Assembly (NCBI RefSeq): GCF_000281895.1
Contig: NZ_CM001558.1
Location: 1,244,556 to 1,308,555 of the forward strand
DNA length: 64,000 bases
Direction: 5' to 3'
From: Pseudomonas fluorescens Q2-87
Lineage (GTDB): Bacteria > Pseudomonadota > Gammaproteobacteria > Pseudomonadales > Pseudomonadaceae
The notes under the pieces were generated by a model, which was given only the letters and a program-made list of their open reading frames with translations, had not been told where the DNA came from and did not search any database. Of this stretch, positions 39,343-51,323 are shown one piece after another (positions within the stretch are counted from its first letter, which is position 1; each line of letters opens with the position of its first letter). A program made the translations under genes and the position numbers.

Positions 39343-40098
39343 TTAAACCACTTCCAGCCGAATCTTGTGCTGGCTGAGCAATTGCGCCAGGGCCGGCACC
39401 GGTTGCTGGTCGGTCACCAGGCAATCGATCAGGCTGATGGGGCCCAGGCGGACCATGGCATTGCGTCCGAACTTGCTGGAGTCGGCCGCCAGCAGTACTT
39501 GCCGGGCGTTGGCGATGATGGCCTGGGAAACCCGAACCTCCTGATAGTCAAAATCCAGCAGGCTGCCGTCTTCATCGATCCCGCTGATGCCCACCAAGGC
39601 GAAGTCGACCTTGAATTGGTTGATGAAGTCGACGCTGGCCTGGCCGACTACACCACCGTCGCGACGTACATTGCCGCCGGCGATCAGGACTTCGAAGTCG
39701 TCCTTGGCGCTGAGGATCGAAGCCACGTGCAGGTTGTTGGTGATGACCTTGAGATGGTTGTGATTGAGCAACGCCCGGGCGATGGATTCGGTGGTGGTGC
39801 CGATGTTGATGAACAGCGAGGCGTGGTCGGGGATCTGCGCGGCAATGGCTTCGGCGATGCGTTGTTTCTCATCACGCATCTGATCGGCGCGCATGGCGTA
39901 GGCGGTGTTTTCCACGCTTGAATCGTAGGCTGCGCCGCCATGGTAGCGGCGCAGCAGGTTCGCTTCCGCCAATTGATTGATATCACGGCGGATGGTTTGC
40001 GGGGTGACGATGAACAACTGCGCCATTTCATCGATGCTGACATAGCCGCGTTCGCGGACCAGTTCGAGAATTTGCTGCTGGCGGGGAGGCAGATTCAT
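39343..40098 (-). CDS. glpR: Glycerol-3-phosphate regulon repressor GlpR
   Basis: A 251-residue DeoR-family repressor. It has an N-terminal winged helix-turn-helix ([20 protein letters not shown], then [15 protein letters not shown]) and a C-terminal sugar-phosphate-sensing domain with [15 protein letters not shown]. It lies between glpK and glpD. Glycerol-3-phosphate is the inducer in known homologues. Confidence 0.94.
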   Translation of the reverse strand: MNLPPRQQQILELVRERGYVSIDEMAQLFIVTPQTIRRDINQLAEANLLRRYHGGAAYDSSVENTAYAMRADQMRDEKQRIAEAIAAQIPDHASLFINIGTTTESIARALLNHNHLKVITNNLHVASILSAKDDFEVLIAGGNVRRDGGVVGQASVDFINQFKVDFALVGISGIDEDGSLLDFDYQEVRVSQAIIANARQVLLAADSSKFGRNAMVRLGPISLIDCLVTDQQPVPALAQLLSQHKIRLEVV

Positions 40099-40183
40099 GG
40101 GGCTTCCTTTGGGCTGCCGTACAAAATTTGCCCATGATGCCGCAGGAATCCACTCCCGACCAGTTTCAGAACCCTATCGTGGC

Positions 40184-42617
<2,434 letters not shown>

Positions 42618-42937
42618 TCAAACCTCGGTTTTTTGTTGTTTTGCTGCGCATCCGAAAAAGCTCGATAGCGCGATGTCCCCCGAGGCAGGATCCCCATCCT
42701 GTTCTCGGGTTGTTGCTTGAGACCTGTGTTCTGGCTTTCAGTTTCGAAAAAATATAGACAAGAAACGCTGGTGTCAAAGGTCGAAAGTGAACCATCGGTC
42801 ACATTTCAACTATTCGTCTCGTGAATGTCTCTTCGAGCGGCGACATATAACGGTGCGGCGATGGGGTCGCAGCCTTTTTGCGGTTGATCGCTTAGAATCC
42901 GCTCCATGTTTTTTGATTAGCGTATCGAGGGGCCGTC
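42618..42937. other. Divergent promoter region glpF / ybaK-like gene
   Basis: 320 bp without a gene. Two weak GlpR-like sites (42739-42758, 13 of 20 positions; 42776-42795, 14 of 20) fit the glpF promoter region. A TAGAAT at 42893-42898 could be the -10 of the plus-strand gene. Confidence 0.45.
42629..42642 (-). promoter_or_regulatory. Hfq/Crc-like motif in the glpF leader
   Basis: On the minus strand AAAACAACAAAAAA lies directly before the CGAGG ribosome site of glpF and contains AANAANAA in overlapping registers. It suggests catabolite repression of glycerol entry by Hfq/Crc. Confidence 0.6.
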
Positions 42938-43408
42938 ATGACACCCGCGTTGGATCTGCTTAAGAAAGTGCGTGCCGAACATCGCATCCACAGCTACGAA
43001 CACGACCCCAAGGCTGCGTCCTACGGTTTGGAGGCGGCTGAGAAGCTGGGGTTGGAGCCGGCGCAAGTGTTCAAGACGTTGCTGGCGGCCAGCGAAAAAG
43101 GCGAACTGCTGGTAGCGGTGGTACCGGTGGCCGGAAGCCTGGATTTGAAAGGACTGGCTCATGCGGCTGGGGTAAAAAAGGTCGAGATGGCCGACCCGGC
43201 CGCGGCGCAGCGCTCGACCGGCTATCTACTCGGCGGCATCAGCCCGCTGGGGCAGAAGAAGCGGCTGCGCACTTTTATCGACGCATCCGCACGATCACAT
43301 TCCAGCATTTATGTCAGTGCCGGACGGCGCGGGCTGGAGGTCGAACTGGCGCCGGCAGTCCTGGCGGAGCATACCGGGGCGACGTTCGCCGATATCGGGC
43401 GTGCTTGA
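42938..43408 (+). CDS. ybaK: Cys-tRNA(Pro)/Cys-tRNA(Cys) deacylase YbaK
   Basis: A 156-residue YbaK/EbsC protein that hydrolyses mischarged Cys-tRNA(Pro). Family features include [20 protein letters not shown], the catalytic-site Lys in FKTLLA and [14 protein letters not shown]. The fold is that of the ProRS editing domain. It is transcribed divergently from glpF. Confidence 0.92.
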   Translation: MTPALDLLKKVRAEHRIHSYEHDPKAASYGLEAAEKLGLEPAQVFKTLLAASEKGELLVAVVPVAGSLDLKGLAHAAGVKKVEMADPAAAQRSTGYLLGGISPLGQKKRLRTFIDASARSHSSIYVSAGRRGLEVELAPAVLAEHTGATFADIGRA

Positions 43409-43521
43409 GAGGTATACGATTCTTCATCCGGGGCTGTAGGGCGAAAATTCAACGGATCTGTCACTGGAAAACCGGTGTCCAAGCAACTCATGCTCGCACA
43501 TCAATAATAAGGAGAAGTGCC

Positions 43522-44304
43522 ATGCAGCTTGCGTTTCATCAGATCGATGCGTTCAGCGACCGGCCGTTTGGCGGTAACCCGGCGATGGTCTATCGTCTCG
43601 ACGCCTGGCTGGCCGATGATTTGATGCAGAAGATCGCCGCCGAACATAACCTGGCGGAAACGGCATTTCTCGTACGCGAAGGTCAGTATTGGCACATCCG
43701 CTGGTTCACACCCACCACGGAAGTGCCGCTGTGCGGGCACGCCACGTTGGCCAGCGCTCATGTGCTGTTCGAGATTTATCACGAAACCGCCGAGCGGCTG
43801 GATTTCATCTGCAGATCCGGTCCGTTGAGCGTCACCCGCGAAGGCGATCGGCTATGGCTCGATTTTCCGGCCATCGTGCCGGTCGAGCTGGGCGCTTCGC
43901 TGGCAGTCCAGAGCGCGTTGGGTGTCGAGGCGGTGGATGTGTTGAGCTCCAATGAGTTGTTCGTCGTACTGGAATCGGAGCAGGCGGTACTCGATTGCAA
44001 GCCGGACATGGCGGCCCTGGCGAAACTGCCATGGCCGGGGGCTATCGTGACGGCCCCTGGAAGCAAGCATGATTTCGTCTCGCGCTACTTTGCCCCGGCG
44101 ATAGGCATCAACGAAGACCCGGTGACCGGCTCGACCCATTGCAGCTTGATTCCATACTGGTCCAAGCGCTTGGGTAAACACGGGCTGACGGCTTATCAGC
44201 GTTCAGCTCGCGGCGGGGCGCTGTTTTGCCGGCTGGAGGGCGATCGGGTGAAGATTGGCGGAGACGCGACGTTGGTGGCCAGTGGGACGTTGACGCTGGG
44301 CTGA
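43522..44304 (+). CDS. PhzF family isomerase-like protein
   Basis: A 260-residue protein with the PhzF fold of two diaminopimelate-epimerase-like domains. The N-terminal FHQIDAFSDRPFGGNPAMV, catalytic-type Glu in EHNLAETAFL and the CGHATLASAHVL motif are conserved, and NEDPVTGSTHC is the second-half signature. Most such stand-alone genes (YddE type) have unknown substrates; no phenazine genes are nearby. AAGGAG precedes ATG 43522. Confidence 0.9.
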   Translation: MQLAFHQIDAFSDRPFGGNPAMVYRLDAWLADDLMQKIAAEHNLAETAFLVREGQYWHIRWFTPTTEVPLCGHATLASAHVLFEIYHETAERLDFICRSGPLSVTREGDRLWLDFPAIVPVELGASLAVQSALGVEAVDVLSSNELFVVLESEQAVLDCKPDMAALAKLPWPGAIVTAPGSKHDFVSRYFAPAIGINEDPVTGSTHCSLIPYWSKRLGKHGLTAYQRSARGGALFCRLEGDRVKIGGDATLVASGTLTLG

Positions 44305-44332
44305 GATCGCTTTCTTTGAGCTTTTTGACCTG

Positions 44333-44472
44333 GGTGGCGAGGGAGCTTGCTCCCGCTGGGCTGCGAAGCAGCCCCAAAACCTACCAACCTGGTGGTTCAT
44401 CAGGTTCGCAGACTGAGGTGACTGTTTTGAGGTCCGCTTCGCGGCCCAGCGGGAGCAAGCTCCCTCGCCACA
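44333..44472. repeat. Paired REP element (REPIN), GAGGGAGC family
   Basis: Inverted GTGGCGAGGGAGCTTGCTCCC ends about 97 bp apart, with inner GGGCTGCGAAGCAGCCC and GCTTCGCGGCCC stems. It lies between convergent genes. Confidence 0.9.
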
Positions 44473-44496
44473 GAAGCGGCTCCCCTATTGTTGGGG

Positions 44497-45606
44497 TTAA
44501 CTGGCCGCGCTATATCGCCGCACGCCGCTTTCCACCAGCGGTATCTGCGCCGCCGTGCTGCCCGAAGCCTGGAACAACACCAAATGCTCAGCCGCCACGC
44601 GGATGCCGACGCTGGCCCCGATCTGATGATCGGCATGGCTGGGGAAAATCGATTCCAGTTGCGCGCCGGTTGGCAATTGCAGGCGATACAGGGTGGAAGC
44701 CCCCAGGAACGTCTTGCCGACGATATGGGCTGTGAGCGGGCTGTCCGGTGCGTAGACGATGTCGTCCGGGCGCAGCAGCACGTCCACCGCAGCACCAATG
44801 GGCCAGGTGTAGGCGCGGTTGCCCTGCAGGATGCCCAGCTCGGTCTGCACCGATTCCGGGCTTTCGAGGCGGCCGCGAATGAAATAACCCTGGCCGATGA
44901 AACTGGCGACGAAAGGCGTCAGGGGTTCATGGTAGAGGTTGTAGGGCGTGTCCCATTGTTCCAGTCGACCTTCCTTGAACACGCCGACATGGTCGCTCAC
45001 GGCGAAGGCTTCTTCCTGGTCGTGGGTGACCAGGATCGCGCTGGTGCCGCGGGCCTTGAGGATGTCCCGCACTTCATGGCTGAGCTTGCGTCGCAGCTCG
45101 CCATCGAGGTTGGAAAAGGGTTCATCGAGCAACAGCAACTGCGGCTCCGGTGCCAGCGCACGGGCCAGGGCCACGCGCTGCTGCTGGCCGCCGGACAGCT
45201 CATGGGGATAACGCTTGCCCAGGTTCTTCAGGTTGACCAGTTCCAGCAGCTCTTCGACGACGCGATGCTTGTCCGGATGCTTGCCAATGCCAAAGGCAAT
45301 GTTCTGCGCCACGCTCAGGTGGGGAAACAGTGCATAGTCCTGGAACACCATGCCGATACGGCGTTTTTCCGGGGCGAGGGTAAAGCCTGGGCGGGAAATG
45401 GTTTCCCCGGCCAGCTGGATTTCGCCTTCGTGCACCGGCTCGAAGCCGGCGATGGCCCGTAGGGTCGTGGTCTTGCCGCACCCGGACGAACCGAGCAGGC
45501 AACCAATGTCACCGGCATTGAGGTGCAGGTTGAGGTGCTGGACAACCCGTTGGTCCTGGTAGCCGCACGCCAGGTTGTGCAGGTTCAGTAGCAGGGAATG
45601 GCTCAT
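44497..45606 (-). CDS. Orphan ABC transporter ATPase (FbpC/PotA-like)
   Basis: A 369-residue CUT/iron-type ATPase. Walker A GSSGCGKT lies at 39-46; Q-loop QDYALFPH, signature LSGGQQQR and [11 protein letters not shown] are intact, and a C-terminal TOBE-like domain follows (about 240-369). Such ATPases serve iron(III), polyamine or sulfate importers. No permease or binding protein is adjacent, so its partner is unknown. Its ATG overlaps the argF stop (ATGA), so it is co-translated with argF. Confidence 0.9.
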   Translation of the reverse strand: MSHSLLLNLHNLACGYQDQRVVQHLNLHLNAGDIGCLLGSSGCGKTTTLRAIAGFEPVHEGEIQLAGETISRPGFTLAPEKRRIGMVFQDYALFPHLSVAQNIAFGIGKHPDKHRVVEELLELVNLKNLGKRYPHELSGGQQQRVALARALAPEPQLLLLDEPFSNLDGELRRKLSHEVRDILKARGTSAILVTHDQEEAFAVSDHVGVFKEGRLEQWDTPYNLYHEPLTPFVASFIGQGYFIRGRLESPESVQTELGILQGNRAYTWPIGAAVDVLLRPDDIVYAPDSPLTAHIVGKTFLGASTLYRLQLPTGAQLESIFPSHADHQIGASVGIRVAAEHLVLFQASGSTAAQIPLVESGVRRYSAAS

Positions 45607-46523
45607 GCGTGGTGGTACGCCGGCTCGACCAGGAACTCGAGCAGGGCCTTTTGCGCATGGAGACGATTCTCGGCCTGGTCCCAGGCGACCGAGCGCGGAT
45701 CGTCGAGCAGGTCGACGCTGATCTCTTCGCCACGGTGAGCCGGCAGGCAATGCATGAACAGTACGTCAGGATCCGCCAGGTCGAGCAGCGCCCGGTTGAC
45801 CTGGAGCGGCGCGAAAAGCTTGAGGCGCTTGGCGGATTCTTCTTCCTGACCCATGGAGGTCCAGACGTCGGTACTGACCAGGTGCGCACCGGCCACGGCC
45901 AGCTTCGGATCACGGACGATAGACACCCGGTCCCCGGCTTTGGCGAGCAGCGCGGCGTTGGGGTCGTACCCTTCAGGGCAGGCGATGCGCAGCTGGAAAT
46001 CGAATTGGATCGCCGCTTCTATATAGCTGTTGCACATGTTGTTGCCGTCGCCGACCCAGGCCACGGTCTTGCCCTGGATCGAGCCACGGTGTTCGAGGAA
46101 AGTCTGCATGTCGGCCAGCAACTGGCAGGGGTGCAGATCATCGGACAGGCCATTGATCACCGGCACGCGGGAATGGGCCGCGAATTCGGTCAGGGTGCTG
46201 TGGGCAAAGGTACGGATCATCATGGCGTCGAGCATGCTCGACATGACGATGGCGCAATCGCTGATAGGTTCGCCACGGCCCAGTTGGGTGTCACGGGGCG
46301 ACAGGAAGATAGCCTGGCCACCCAACTGGATCATGCCGGCTTCGAAAGAGATGCGTGTGCGGGTCGATGATTTTTCGAAAATCATCCCCAACACACGGTT
46401 TTTCAAGGGCTCGAACAGTACGCCGCGCTTACGCAGGTCCTTGAGCTCCACGCCTCGACGGATCACGCCCAGCAACTCTTCGGGCGTGAAATCCATCAGG
46501 GAGAGAAAGTGCCTTGCGCTCAT
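45603..46523 (-). CDS. argF: Ornithine carbamoyltransferase, anabolic
   Basis: A 306-residue enzyme that makes citrulline from ornithine and carbamoyl phosphate. [10 protein letters not shown] (carbamoyl-phosphate loop), HPCQLLAD, and HCLPAHRG motifs are intact. The length fits anabolic ArgF. ArgR half-sites over its promoter indicate arginine repression. Confidence 0.95.
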   Translation of the reverse strand: MSARHFLSLMDFTPEELLGVIRRGVELKDLRKRGVLFEPLKNRVLGMIFEKSSTRTRISFEAGMIQLGGQAIFLSPRDTQLGRGEPISDCAIVMSSMLDAMMIRTFAHSTLTEFAAHSRVPVINGLSDDLHPCQLLADMQTFLEHRGSIQGKTVAWVGDGNNMCNSYIEAAIQFDFQLRIACPEGYDPNAALLAKAGDRVSIVRDPKLAVAGAHLVSTDVWTSMGQEEESAKRLKLFAPLQVNRALLDLADPDVLFMHCLPAHRGEEISVDLLDDPRSVAWDQAENRLHAQKALLEFLVEPAYHHA

Positions 46524-46928
46524 GATTGACTACCTTTTTGTAACTGACCGCAGATGCTCAAAGCCTTGTCTAATGAAAAAACGGGCGAGACCTGCGGCAA
46601 AAGCCGCACGGGGCGACGAAATAGGGGAAGGCGCGATCTTATAAGGAAATGTCGCGTCTTACCAATAGGGCTACGGTATTTGGGGATTTCAGCGAGGTCA
46701 TTACGAGGCTGTGATGACGTTTTTGAGGCCGGTTTCCTGACAGCAGCGACCCATTTGTACACTGGCGTTGCTTGGCTTGGCAATTGAGCACGGCATTCAT
46801 CCCCGCGTCGGCAGGCGATTTGCCGCCCGTGATTAGCGGATTTGGACCGCTGGCCGGAGGCTGTGAAACATTTCCTAATGCAAAGGGCTGGGTTATAAAT
46901 GAGTCCCGAGCGACACAGGAGGCCCGAA
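46524..46928. other. Divergent region argF / small hypothetical gene
   Basis: 405 bp. The argF-proximal part holds the argF promoter and ArgR sites. The rest contains no gene I can support; a plus-strand frame at 46554-46787 lacks a ribosome site and conserved features. Confidence 0.5.
46629..46665. promoter_or_regulatory. argF operator: ArgR operator overlapping the argF promoter
   Basis: Two half-sites in 21-bp phase on the plus strand: AGGCGC-N8-AA (46629-46644) and TGTCGC-N8-AA (46650-46665); the reported pseudomonad half-site is TGTCGC-N8-AA. A minus-strand promoter TTGGTA-N16-TATAAG (46665 to 46638) lies within the operator. Confidence 0.75.
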
Positions 46929-47210
46929 ATGGATTCGAAAGAGCAACAACTGATGGAATTGCTGGGGCTGACGGCACGCTCGTTGACGCACCTGACCGCA
47001 TCGGTCACGTCGATGTCATTCGAGTTGTTGCGCAGCGACGACGAGGTGACCAAGGCGGCCGGTCGCCGGATGATCGATCGCATGGCCACGATCAGCAGCG
47101 GGCTCGATGAGCATTGGCGGTTGATCGGCGAGCTGACGGGGGTGCCCATTGCCCAGGAGGAAGTGGAAACCGTTGAGGAAATCCAACTGCTGGCGCCGCC
47201 TCCCGACTGA
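46929..47210 (+). CDS. Small hypothetical helical protein
   Basis: A 93-residue mostly helical, soluble protein (MDSKEQQLMELLGLTARS...) ending in an acidic Pro-rich tail. I do not recognise a family. ATG 46929 has AGGAGG nine bases upstream, a very good ribosome site, which supports it as a real gene. It precedes the molybdopterin oxidoreductase by 136 bp on the same strand and may be co-transcribed. Confidence 0.7.
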   Translation: MDSKEQQLMELLGLTARSLTHLTASVTSMSFELLRSDDEVTKAAGRRMIDRMATISSGLDEHWRLIGELTGVPIAQEEVETVEEIQLLAPPPD

Positions 47211-47346
47211 TCGTAAGGCCAGCCATGGGTGCGCCTGATGCCCGGCGATTCACAGGACGAACGTCGCTGGCGCCGGCGCGAATCACGCGCCATAGTTTTG
47301 TTCCCGCGGCCAAAAGTGCCCGCCACGAATAAAACAGAGACTGGCC

Positions 47347-49455
47347 ATGACCAAGACTCTCCACCACCGTGCGTGCCACCTGTGCGAAGCCATCTGCGGC
47401 TTGACCCTCGAAACCACCGAGACCGACGGCCAGGGCGTGGCGATCACGTCGATCAAGGGCGATGCGCTGGACAGCTTCAGTCGCGGTCACATCTGCCCCA
47501 AGGCCGTGGCCCTGCAGGATATCCAGAACGATCCGGACCGTCTGCGCCAGCCCATGCAGCGAATTGGCAACGAATGGCACCCCATTGCCTGGGATGACGC
47601 CTTCGCATTGGTGGCCGAGCGTCTGGCGGACATCCAGGCACGTCATGGCCAGAATGCAGTGGCGGTTTATCAAGGCAACCCCAGCGTGCATAACTATGGG
47701 TTGATGACCCACAGCAACTATTTCCTGGGCCTGTTGAAAACCCGCAGCCGCTTCTCGGCAACTTCCGTGGATCAGTTGCCCCATCACCTGACCAGCCACC
47801 TGATGTACGGCCATGGCCTGCTGATACCGATCCCGGATATCGACCACACCGATTTCATGCTGATCCTGGGCGGCAACCCGCTGGCGTCCAATGGCAGCAT
47901 CATGACTGTGCCCGACGTGGAAAAACGCCTCAAGGCGATCCAGGCCCGTGGCGGTAAGGTGGTGGTGATCGATCCGCGTCGCAGCGAAACGGCAGCCATT
48001 GCCAACCAGCATATTTTCGTCCGCCCCGGTGGCGATGCCGCATTGCTGTTTGGCTTGCTCAATACCTTGTTCAGCGAAAATCTGACCCGTGACAGCCACT
48101 TGCCGGTGGACGGCCTGGAAGAGGTGCGTGAAGCCATCGCACCCTTCACGGCGCAAGCGATGAGCCCACTCTGTGCGGTGCCGGCCGAGCAGATCCGTCA
48201 ATTGGCCCGGGATTTCGCCGCGGCGCCGTCAGCGGTGTGTTACGGGCGAATGGGGGTGTCGACCCAAGCGTTCGGCACGCTGTGCCAATGGCTGATCCAA
48301 GTGATCAATCTGGTCACCGGCAATGTCGACCGGGTGGGCGGGGCGCTCTGCACCGAGCCGGCGGTGGATCTGGTGGCGACGACCTCGGGAGGCCATTTCA
48401 ACCGCTGGCAGAGCCGGGTATCCGGGCGTCCCGAGTATGCCGGCGAGTTGCCGGTTTCGGCCCTGGCCGAAGAGATGCTCACCGAGGGCGAGGGCCAGAT
48501 CCGTGCACTGGTGACCGTGGCCGGCAACCCGGTGCTGTCCACACCCAACGGGCGACAACTGGAGCAGGCCCTCGATGGGCTGGAATTCATGGTCAGCGTC
48601 GATTTGTACATCAACGAAACCACGCGCTACGCCGACCTGATCCTGCCATCGACCTCGGCGTTGGAGAACGATCATTACGACACCACGTTCAATGTGTTCG
48701 CGGTGCGCAACGTAACGCGATTCAATCGGGCGATCCTGCCCAAGCCCGAGGGCGCATTGCACGACTGGGAAATCTTTGTCGGCCTGGCCAAGGCCTTCGC
48801 CGCCCGAACCGGCAAGGAACTCAAGCCGACCCTGCCGCCGGCACAGATGATTGACCTGGGCCTGCGCAGTGGAGCCTATGGTGATGCTTCGCCGCACAAG
48901 CTGTCGCTGGCCACCTTGTTCGATCACCCTCATGGCATCGACCTCGGCGCACTCAAGCCTAACCTGGCCCCGCGTCTGAAGACCGAAAACCAGCGGGTGC
49001 AAGCTGCTCCGGCCGTGATTCTCGCCGACCTTGAACGCTTCGCCGCGTTGCAGGCGCCCACACCCGATGAGCTGCTGATGATTGGCCGTCGCCATGTGCG
49101 CAGCAATAATTCCTGGATGCATAACTTTCATCGGTTGGTCAAAGGCAAGCCCCGTCATCAGTTGCTGATGCACCCCGATGACCTCGCCAGTCGCGGCCTT
49201 GTCGACGGCCAGCGGGTGAAGGTCAGCTCCCGGGTGGGCGTGATCGAAGTCGAAGTGCAGGGCAGCCTGGATATGATGAAAGGTGTGGTCAGCCTGCCCC
49301 ACGGCTGGGGCCATGCGCGGCCGGGCGTGCAGATGACCATCGCCTGCGAGCAGCCGGGCTCCAGTGCCAACGACCTGACCGACCATCATCAGCTCGACGA
49401 GTTGTCCGGCAACGCGGCGCTCAATGGCGTGCCGGTGAAGGTGGCTGCTGCGTGA
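47347..49455 (+). CDS. Molybdopterin-dependent oxidoreductase
   Basis: A 702-residue enzyme of the DMSO reductase / formate dehydrogenase class. The N-terminal CHLCEAICG...HICPKA cysteines bind a 4Fe-4S cluster; the molybdopterin domain (about 55-540) and the C-terminal dinucleotide-binding domain (about 590-700, with SRVGVIEVEVQG and HGWGHARPG) are complete. There is no Tat signal, so it acts in the cytoplasm. No redox-partner subunits are adjacent and the substrate is unknown. Confidence 0.88.
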   Translation: MTKTLHHRACHLCEAICGLTLETTETDGQGVAITSIKGDALDSFSRGHICPKAVALQDIQNDPDRLRQPMQRIGNEWHPIAWDDAFALVAERLADIQARHGQNAVAVYQGNPSVHNYGLMTHSNYFLGLLKTRSRFSATSVDQLPHHLTSHLMYGHGLLIPIPDIDHTDFMLILGGNPLASNGSIMTVPDVEKRLKAIQARGGKVVVIDPRRSETAAIANQHIFVRPGGDAALLFGLLNTLFSENLTRDSHLPVDGLEEVREAIAPFTAQAMSPLCAVPAEQIRQLARDFAAAPSAVCYGRMGVSTQAFGTLCQWLIQVINLVTGNVDRVGGALCTEPAVDLVATTSGGHFNRWQSRVSGRPEYAGELPVSALAEEMLTEGEGQIRALVTVAGNPVLSTPNGRQLEQALDGLEFMVSVDLYINETTRYADLILPSTSALENDHYDTTFNVFAVRNVTRFNRAILPKPEGALHDWEIFVGLAKAFAARTGKELKPTLPPAQMIDLGLRSGAYGDASPHKLSLATLFDHPHGIDLGALKPNLAPRLKTENQRVQAAPAVILADLERFAALQAPTPDELLMIGRRHVRSNNSWMHNFHRLVKGKPRHQLLMHPDDLASRGLVDGQRVKVSSRVGVIEVEVQGSLDMMKGVVSLPHGWGHARPGVQMTIACEQPGSSANDLTDHHQLDELSGNAALNGVPVKVAAA

Positions 49456-49555
49456 ATTTGTCTCTCGGCCAGACCGAGCAGCATGCTCGGCTTTCCGTTA
49501 CAATGCGCCACCGTGTCGACAACTTAAGTCGCGAAAGTTTAAGCCGAGGTGCTCC

Positions 49556-49894
49556 ATGGATATCATCGAAACGATTAAAGACCAGATTGCCAATAACACC
49601 GTCCTGCTCTACATGAAAGGTTCGCCGAACGCGCCCCAGTGCGGCTTCTCGGCCAAGGCTGCTCAGGTTGTGATGGCGTGTGGCGAGAAGTTTGCCTACG
49701 TGGACATCCTGCAGAACCCGGAAATCCGCGCCAACCTGCCCAAGTACGCCAACTGGCCAACTTTCCCACAATTGTGGGTAGCCGGTGAGCTGGTCGGCGG
49801 TAGCGACATCATGACCGAAATGGCCGCTGACGGCTCGCTGCAGACCACCATCAAGCAAGCGGTAGAAGCTGCGGCGAACAAGACCGAAGCGTGA
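49556..49894 (+). CDS. grxD: Monothiol glutaredoxin GrxD
   Basis: A 112-residue Grx4-type protein with the CGFS active site near residues 29-32, the preceding KGSPNAPQ loop and WPTFPQLWVAGELVGG glutathione-binding segment. It carries or transfers 2Fe-2S clusters. Its position beside bfrB, bfd and peroxiredoxin forms an iron/oxidative-stress neighbourhood. Confidence 0.95.
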   Translation: MDIIETIKDQIANNTVLLYMKGSPNAPQCGFSAKAAQVVMACGEKFAYVDILQNPEIRANLPKYANWPTFPQLWVAGELVGGSDIMTEMAADGSLQTTIKQAVEAAANKTEA

Positions 49895-49941
49895 TCGAGA
49901 AGGTCCTGTTCGCCTCACGTGTTGTGGTCGAACACGGACTT

Positions 49942-50026
49942 TGTGGGAGCGGGCTTGCTCGCGAAGGTGTGTCAGTTAGCATTTTTTATCTGGCCCACCG
50001 CCTTCGCGAGCAAGCCCGCTCCCACA
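49942..50026. repeat. Paired REP element (REPIN), GTGGGAGCGGGC family
   Basis: Canonical inverted ends; it lies between grxD and the shared terminator, between convergent genes. Confidence 0.92.
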
Positions 50027-50056
50027 GGAGATCGCAGTTGCCTGGAGTCCAGGCAA

Positions 50057-50096
50057 TAAAAAGCCCCGCCTCTCGAAAGAGGGCGGGGCTTTTTAA
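50057..50096. terminator. Bidirectional terminator between grxD and bfrB
   Basis: AAAAAGCCCCGCC / GGCGGGGCTTTTT stem with T-runs on both strands. Confidence 0.9.
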
Positions 50097-50116
50097 TGGC
50101 TCGCTTTCGGTGAAGG

Positions 50117-50590
50117 TTACTCTTCACCCATCTGCGATTGCAGGTAGTTTTCCAGGCCTACTTTATCGATCAGGCCCAGTTGGGTTTCCAGCCAGTCGAT
50201 GTGCTCTTCTTCAGACTCGAGAATGTCTTCGAGCAGTTCACGGCTACCGAAGTCGCCAACGCTTTCGCAGTGGGCGATGGCGGCCTTGAGATCAGCGTGG
50301 CCGGTGCGTTCGATGCGCAAGTCGCACTCGAGCATTTCCCGGGTGTGCTCGCCAATGTGCAACTTGCCCAGGTCCTGGACATTCGGCAGGCCTTCGAGGA
50401 ACAGGATGCGCTTGATCAGCTTGTCCGCGTGCTTCATCTCGTCGATGGATTCGTGGTACTCGTGCTTGCCCAGCTTGTTCAGGCCCCAATCCTCATACAT
50501 GCGCGCATGCAGGAAGTATTGATTGATCGCGACCAGCTCATTGGCAAGGATCTTATTGAGATGCTGGATGACTGTAATGTCGCCTTTCAT
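50117..50590 (-). CDS. bfrB: Bacterioferritin (heme-binding)
   Basis: A 157-residue 24-mer iron-storage protein. Met52 is the heme ligand; ferroxidase residues E18, E51, H54, E94, E127 and H130 are all present. It matches pseudomonad BfrB. ATG 50590 starts [13 protein letters not shown]; the open frame extends 18 residues further without support. Stored iron is released with Bfd, encoded upstream. Confidence 0.95.
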   Translation of the reverse strand: MKGDITVIQHLNKILANELVAINQYFLHARMYEDWGLNKLGKHEYHESIDEMKHADKLIKRILFLEGLPNVQDLGKLHIGEHTREMLECDLRIERTGHADLKAAIAHCESVGDFGSRELLEDILESEEEHIDWLETQLGLIDKVGLENYLQSQMGEE

Positions 50591-50746
50591 GGTGAGGGCC
50601 TGTCCTGTAATTGCTGTGTATAAAGCGGAGTTTGAGCCGCACATTTACCAGTGTCAAACCTAAGTTATTGAATAATAAATGAAAATTAATCGGAATAAGA
50701 ATGTTTGTGTTCCGCGTCTTGAGGCTAACTAACTGATTTAAGAGCA

Positions 50747-50774
50747 TAAAAAACCGGACATGAAGTCCGGTTCC
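50747..50774 (-). terminator. Terminator after bfd
   Basis: AACCGGAC / GTCCGGTT stem, followed on the minus strand by TTTTTT. bfd and bfrB are therefore separate transcripts. Confidence 0.85.
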
Positions 50775-50789
50775 TTGAAATGCTGATGT

Positions 50790-51008
50790 TTACGCGGCGG
50801 TAAATTCTACCGGGTAGGGGATCGACGCCTGCGCGGTTTGCACCTTGGCGAGGGTTTCACGCACCACTTCCTTGGCCAGGCATGCACATTTACCGCATTG
50901 GCTGGCTACGCCGGTGGCCTGGCGGACTTCGCGATAGCTGCAGCAACCTTCATAGATCGCTTCGCGGATTTGCCCGTCGGTGACGCCAGTGCAGAGGCAT
51001 ACATACAT
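50790..51008 (-). CDS. bfd: Bacterioferritin-associated ferredoxin Bfd
   Basis: A 72-residue 2Fe-2S protein with MYVCLC at the N-terminus and SQCGKCACLAKEV for the remaining cysteines. Bfd reduces the heme of BfrB to release iron. It starts at ATG 51008. A Fur box 53-67 bp upstream fits iron-starvation induction. Confidence 0.94.
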   Translation of the reverse strand: MYVCLCTGVTDGQIREAIYEGCCSYREVRQATGVASQCGKCACLAKEVVRETLAKVQTAQASIPYPVEFTAA

Positions 51009-51060
51009 AAGTGAGAACCGTCGCTGGTTGTGACTCAATTGAGACGGATCTTAATGTTAA

Positions 51061-51075
51061 CGAGAATGATTGTCA
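51061..51075. promoter_or_regulatory. Fur box upstream of bfd
   Basis: CGAGAATGATTGTCA matches 11-12 of 14 defined positions of the 7-1-7 Fur consensus TGATAAT-N-ATTATCA. Confidence 0.7.
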
Positions 51076-51323
51076 AAGTGGTTTCTGAAGCCCTTGCGCC
51101 AGAATGTCGCCTGACTGACGAACGGTTTTCTCATCGAGTGTGAAGGCGCACTGAAACGAAATCAGGAATTTGCACCATCGCCTAAAAACCGTTGAAGACA
51201 GTCCAAATGTGCGGTGTATGATGGTCGGTCCTTGCAAAGCGGGTTCGTGTCACAGGGCTGTCGCCTGAGGGTGGCAGGCTGGCCCGGACCTTGTTTTCAC
51301 GTTATTACACCAGGAGATATCCA

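Noticed and set aside
46554..46787. 77-codon plus-strand frame in the argF upstream region
   Set aside because: No ribosome site; it overlaps the argF promoter and ArgR operator, and the composition is Arg-rich random.
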